Part shown: positions 6,756 to 7,221 of the stretch, in pieces
How the letters are laid out: each line of letters opens with the position of its first letter
Numbering within the stretch: the stretch's first letter is position 1
NCBI GenBank assembly: GCA_005800795.1
Contig: SYEN01000537.1
Coordinates: 1 to 7,221, forward strand
Direction: 5' to 3'
DNA: 7,221 nt
Source: Burkholderiales bacterium
Lineage (GTDB): Bacteria > Pseudomonadota > Gammaproteobacteria > Burkholderiales > SG8-41
Made by a program: the position numbers and the translations under genes
Notes under the pieces: generated by a model
Told to the model about the DNA's origin: nothing
Databases searched by the model: none
The model's input: only the letters and a program-made list of their open reading frames with translations

Positions 6756-7082
6756 CGAGGTGAAATCAAGTTCGCCTTCTTCGTCTGGGTCATCCGCCTG
6801 AATGACATCGGAAATCTTGATAGGCTGCGTGATGTTGAGCCGGTTTTTCGGATCCAGATCCGGGCCGGAAAACACGCGGATGTAGCCTTCGCTGCCGAGT
6901 TGTTCCAGCGCGAGGTGGCAATGACCTTCGGGCACGCCAGATTTGGTGATCAGTTCGGCAACAGTCGCTTTGCCATCCACCGCAGCGAAAATCCGGCTCA
7001 ACTCAAGCGGCAACTTGCTACTGCGGGCTTCGCGTACCCCTTTGGTAGTACGGGTGAAGACGGTTTGAGCGTGGTAAATCAT
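5085..7082 (-). CDS. Giant Ala/Glu/Arg-rich helical protein with small N-terminal domain; N-terminal part of the interrupted AsmA fusion (665 aa)
   Basis: Residues 1-72 form a compact domain (MIYHAQTVFTRTTKGVREAR, then LSRIFAAVDGKATVAELI and LEQLGSEGYIRVF) that looks like a small winged-helix or protein-interaction module; this fold is inferred from its helix-helix-strand pattern. An acidic linker follows (about 91-109, with DDPDEEGELD). From about residue 110 to the end the protein is almost entirely Ala, Glu, Arg, Lys and Gln in short RAEAEAR-like units, with few Leu/Ile/Val. This predicts a very long helix, either an Ala-type coiled coil or a charged single alpha-helix. The one clear break is AAGDPDQ (600-606). 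There is no signal peptide or membrane segment, so alone it would be cytoplasmic. The frame continues past the TAG into the AsmA-like part. The ATG has only a weak AGG (7092-7090) seven bases upstream, and that lies in the apparent end of an insertion sequence. Function unknown. Confidence 0.75.
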   Translation of the reverse strand: MIYHAQTVFTRTTKGVREARSSKLPLELSRIFAAVDGKATVAELITKSGVPEGHCHLALEQLGSEGYIRVFSGPDLDPKNRLNITQPIKISDVIQADDPDEEGELDFTSAEGVAKVQNEASERAKAEAEARSRAEAAAEAAAKAMARQEAEKRARVIAETRVKAESEARMRAEAEARSRAEAAMKASAEAKAAADAKARTEAEARLRTAMEAKVKAEAEARARGEAEAQARKQAQQNELAEAAAKASADTEQRAEAEARARADAEARARGALEAQMKVMSEALARAQKLAAEEAAKREQFETEIRARGEAERKALEEAEARARAAERAIADARAMAEEAARAKADAESQVRDRTRDAEAQARVQQAMKALEEAKGRAVAEAEGKAKAEARAQMEAELRKIQESERETREAEITRARAEADAHTRDMVRDLQEQARLAKAEAEAQAASERLAREEIEARAQAQIREAQAQSARAQAESARLQAESAAQAENERKARLEAEALVESERSLREEAVNQARAEAEQKARAEVETLMAAEKKARAEADAKAEQERAQRQQAERKAMQDLAQKIAAERKAREQAEQQAAAARIAREEAEKRLLTTAAGDPDQIRKAKEQAQAAAKAAEAAVARATAMAEAAAQAKAEAEAKVRTEQAARAAAEDRAKSEAV

Positions 7083-7091
7083 CTAGCAGCC

Positions 7092-7109
7092 TGTCGGACT
7101 TAGCCGACA
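7092..7109. repeat. Palindrome TGTCGG-N6-CCGACA at the putative IS end
   Basis: TGTCGG (7092-7097) and CCGACA (7104-7109) are perfect 6-bp reverse complements around ACTTAG. It begins 9 bp from the start codon of the minus-strand gene. In an mRNA for that gene it would form a hairpin partly covering the weak AGG Shine-Dalgarno, which would lower translation. As part of an IS end it could be a transposase-recognition or protective hairpin. Both readings are inferred. Confidence 0.5.
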
Positions 7110-7190
7110 ATTGTTTATTGAACTTGTCATCGAAGCCAGAGAGTAAACGTTGCTTGATAGGGGCATAGGATACACAGGCGAGGCGAACGA

Positions 7191-7221
7191 ATGACACGAT
7201 TTGTGACGGTGAATCGAGACA
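7191..7221 (+). CDS. Transposase N-terminus, probable IS1182 family (partial, 10 codons)
   Basis: The only visible residues are MTRFVTVNRD, with the next codon starting with A (consistent with Thr). The FVTV(D/N)RDT opening is characteristic, from memory, of DDE transposases of the IS1182 group, which typically continue with a Leu-Pro-Pro-rich segment. The start is supported by GAGG at 7180-7183, seven bases before the ATG. The gene is cut by the window edge, so no catalytic residue can be checked. Its direction is divergent from the large minus-strand gene. With so few residues the family call is tentative; an unrelated protein start is possible. Confidence 0.5.
   Translation, partial: MTRFVTVNRD

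Larger units (their letters stand above)
7083..7221 (+). mobile_element. Left end of an insertion sequence, probably IS1182 type, running off the window
   Basis: Between the minus-strand start codon and the window edge lie a terminal-looking sequence (CAGCCTGTCGGACTTAG from 7087), a palindrome, about 80 bp without genes, and the beginning of a probable transposase gene pointing away. The distance from the proposed end to the transposase ATG (about 104 bp) is normal for an IS leader. CTAG at 7083-7086 could be a palindromic target duplication, but the other IS end is outside the window, so neither the boundary nor the duplication can be confirmed. Confidence 0.5.

Noticed and set aside
5676..7103. 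Long + strand open frame (475 codons) antisense to the helical-stalk gene
   Set aside because: It is rich in Phe, Cys, Gly and Leu in a monotonous pattern that mirrors the GCN/GAR/CGC codons of the opposite strand. It shows no domain, and the minus-strand frame has a clear domain order.

Overview
The window looks like chromosomal DNA of a GC-rich Gram-negative bacterium, most likely a betaproteobacterium or close relative. This rests on a PlsB-type acyltransferase, an HtpX protease and an AsmA-like envelope protein (inner membrane/periplasm machinery), on GC-rich codon use, and on a TTGAA/CCCCAT heat-shock-type promoter. The exact taxon cannot be fixed from the sequence.

Layout. Positions 1-290 are an AT-rich non-coding leader with two small dyads and no convincing sigma-70 promoter. 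On the + strand follow a membrane-anchored glycerol-phosphate acyltransferase (291-1712) and, 27 bp later, an alpha/beta-hydrolase with a cysteine in the nucleophile elbow (1740-2588); these two probably share a transcript. A 119-bp gap carries a good match to a sigma-32 promoter (2641-2668) in front of htpX (2708-3583), the membrane zinc protease of envelope quality control. A hairpin terminator (3607-3638) closes htpX and separates it from the convergent minus-strand locus.

The minus strand (7082 down to 3672) is the striking part. It reads as one long frame of about 1136 codons broken by a single in-frame TAG at 5087-5085. Upstream of the stop are a small N-terminal domain, an acidic linker and about 555 residues of Ala/Glu/Arg/Lys-rich helix. 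Downstream, the helix continues for about 70 residues, followed by one transmembrane segment and a periplasmic AsmA-like domain. The intact protein would be a cytoplasm-to-periplasm spanning protein with a very long helical stalk.

At the right edge, starting within about 4 bp of that gene's start codon, lies what looks like the left end of an insertion sequence: a terminal palindrome, then a ribosome binding site and the first ten codons of a probable IS1182-type transposase. An IS abutting the start codon together with a nonsense codon suggests the large gene is being inactivated in this strain. Split translation or readthrough remain alternatives.
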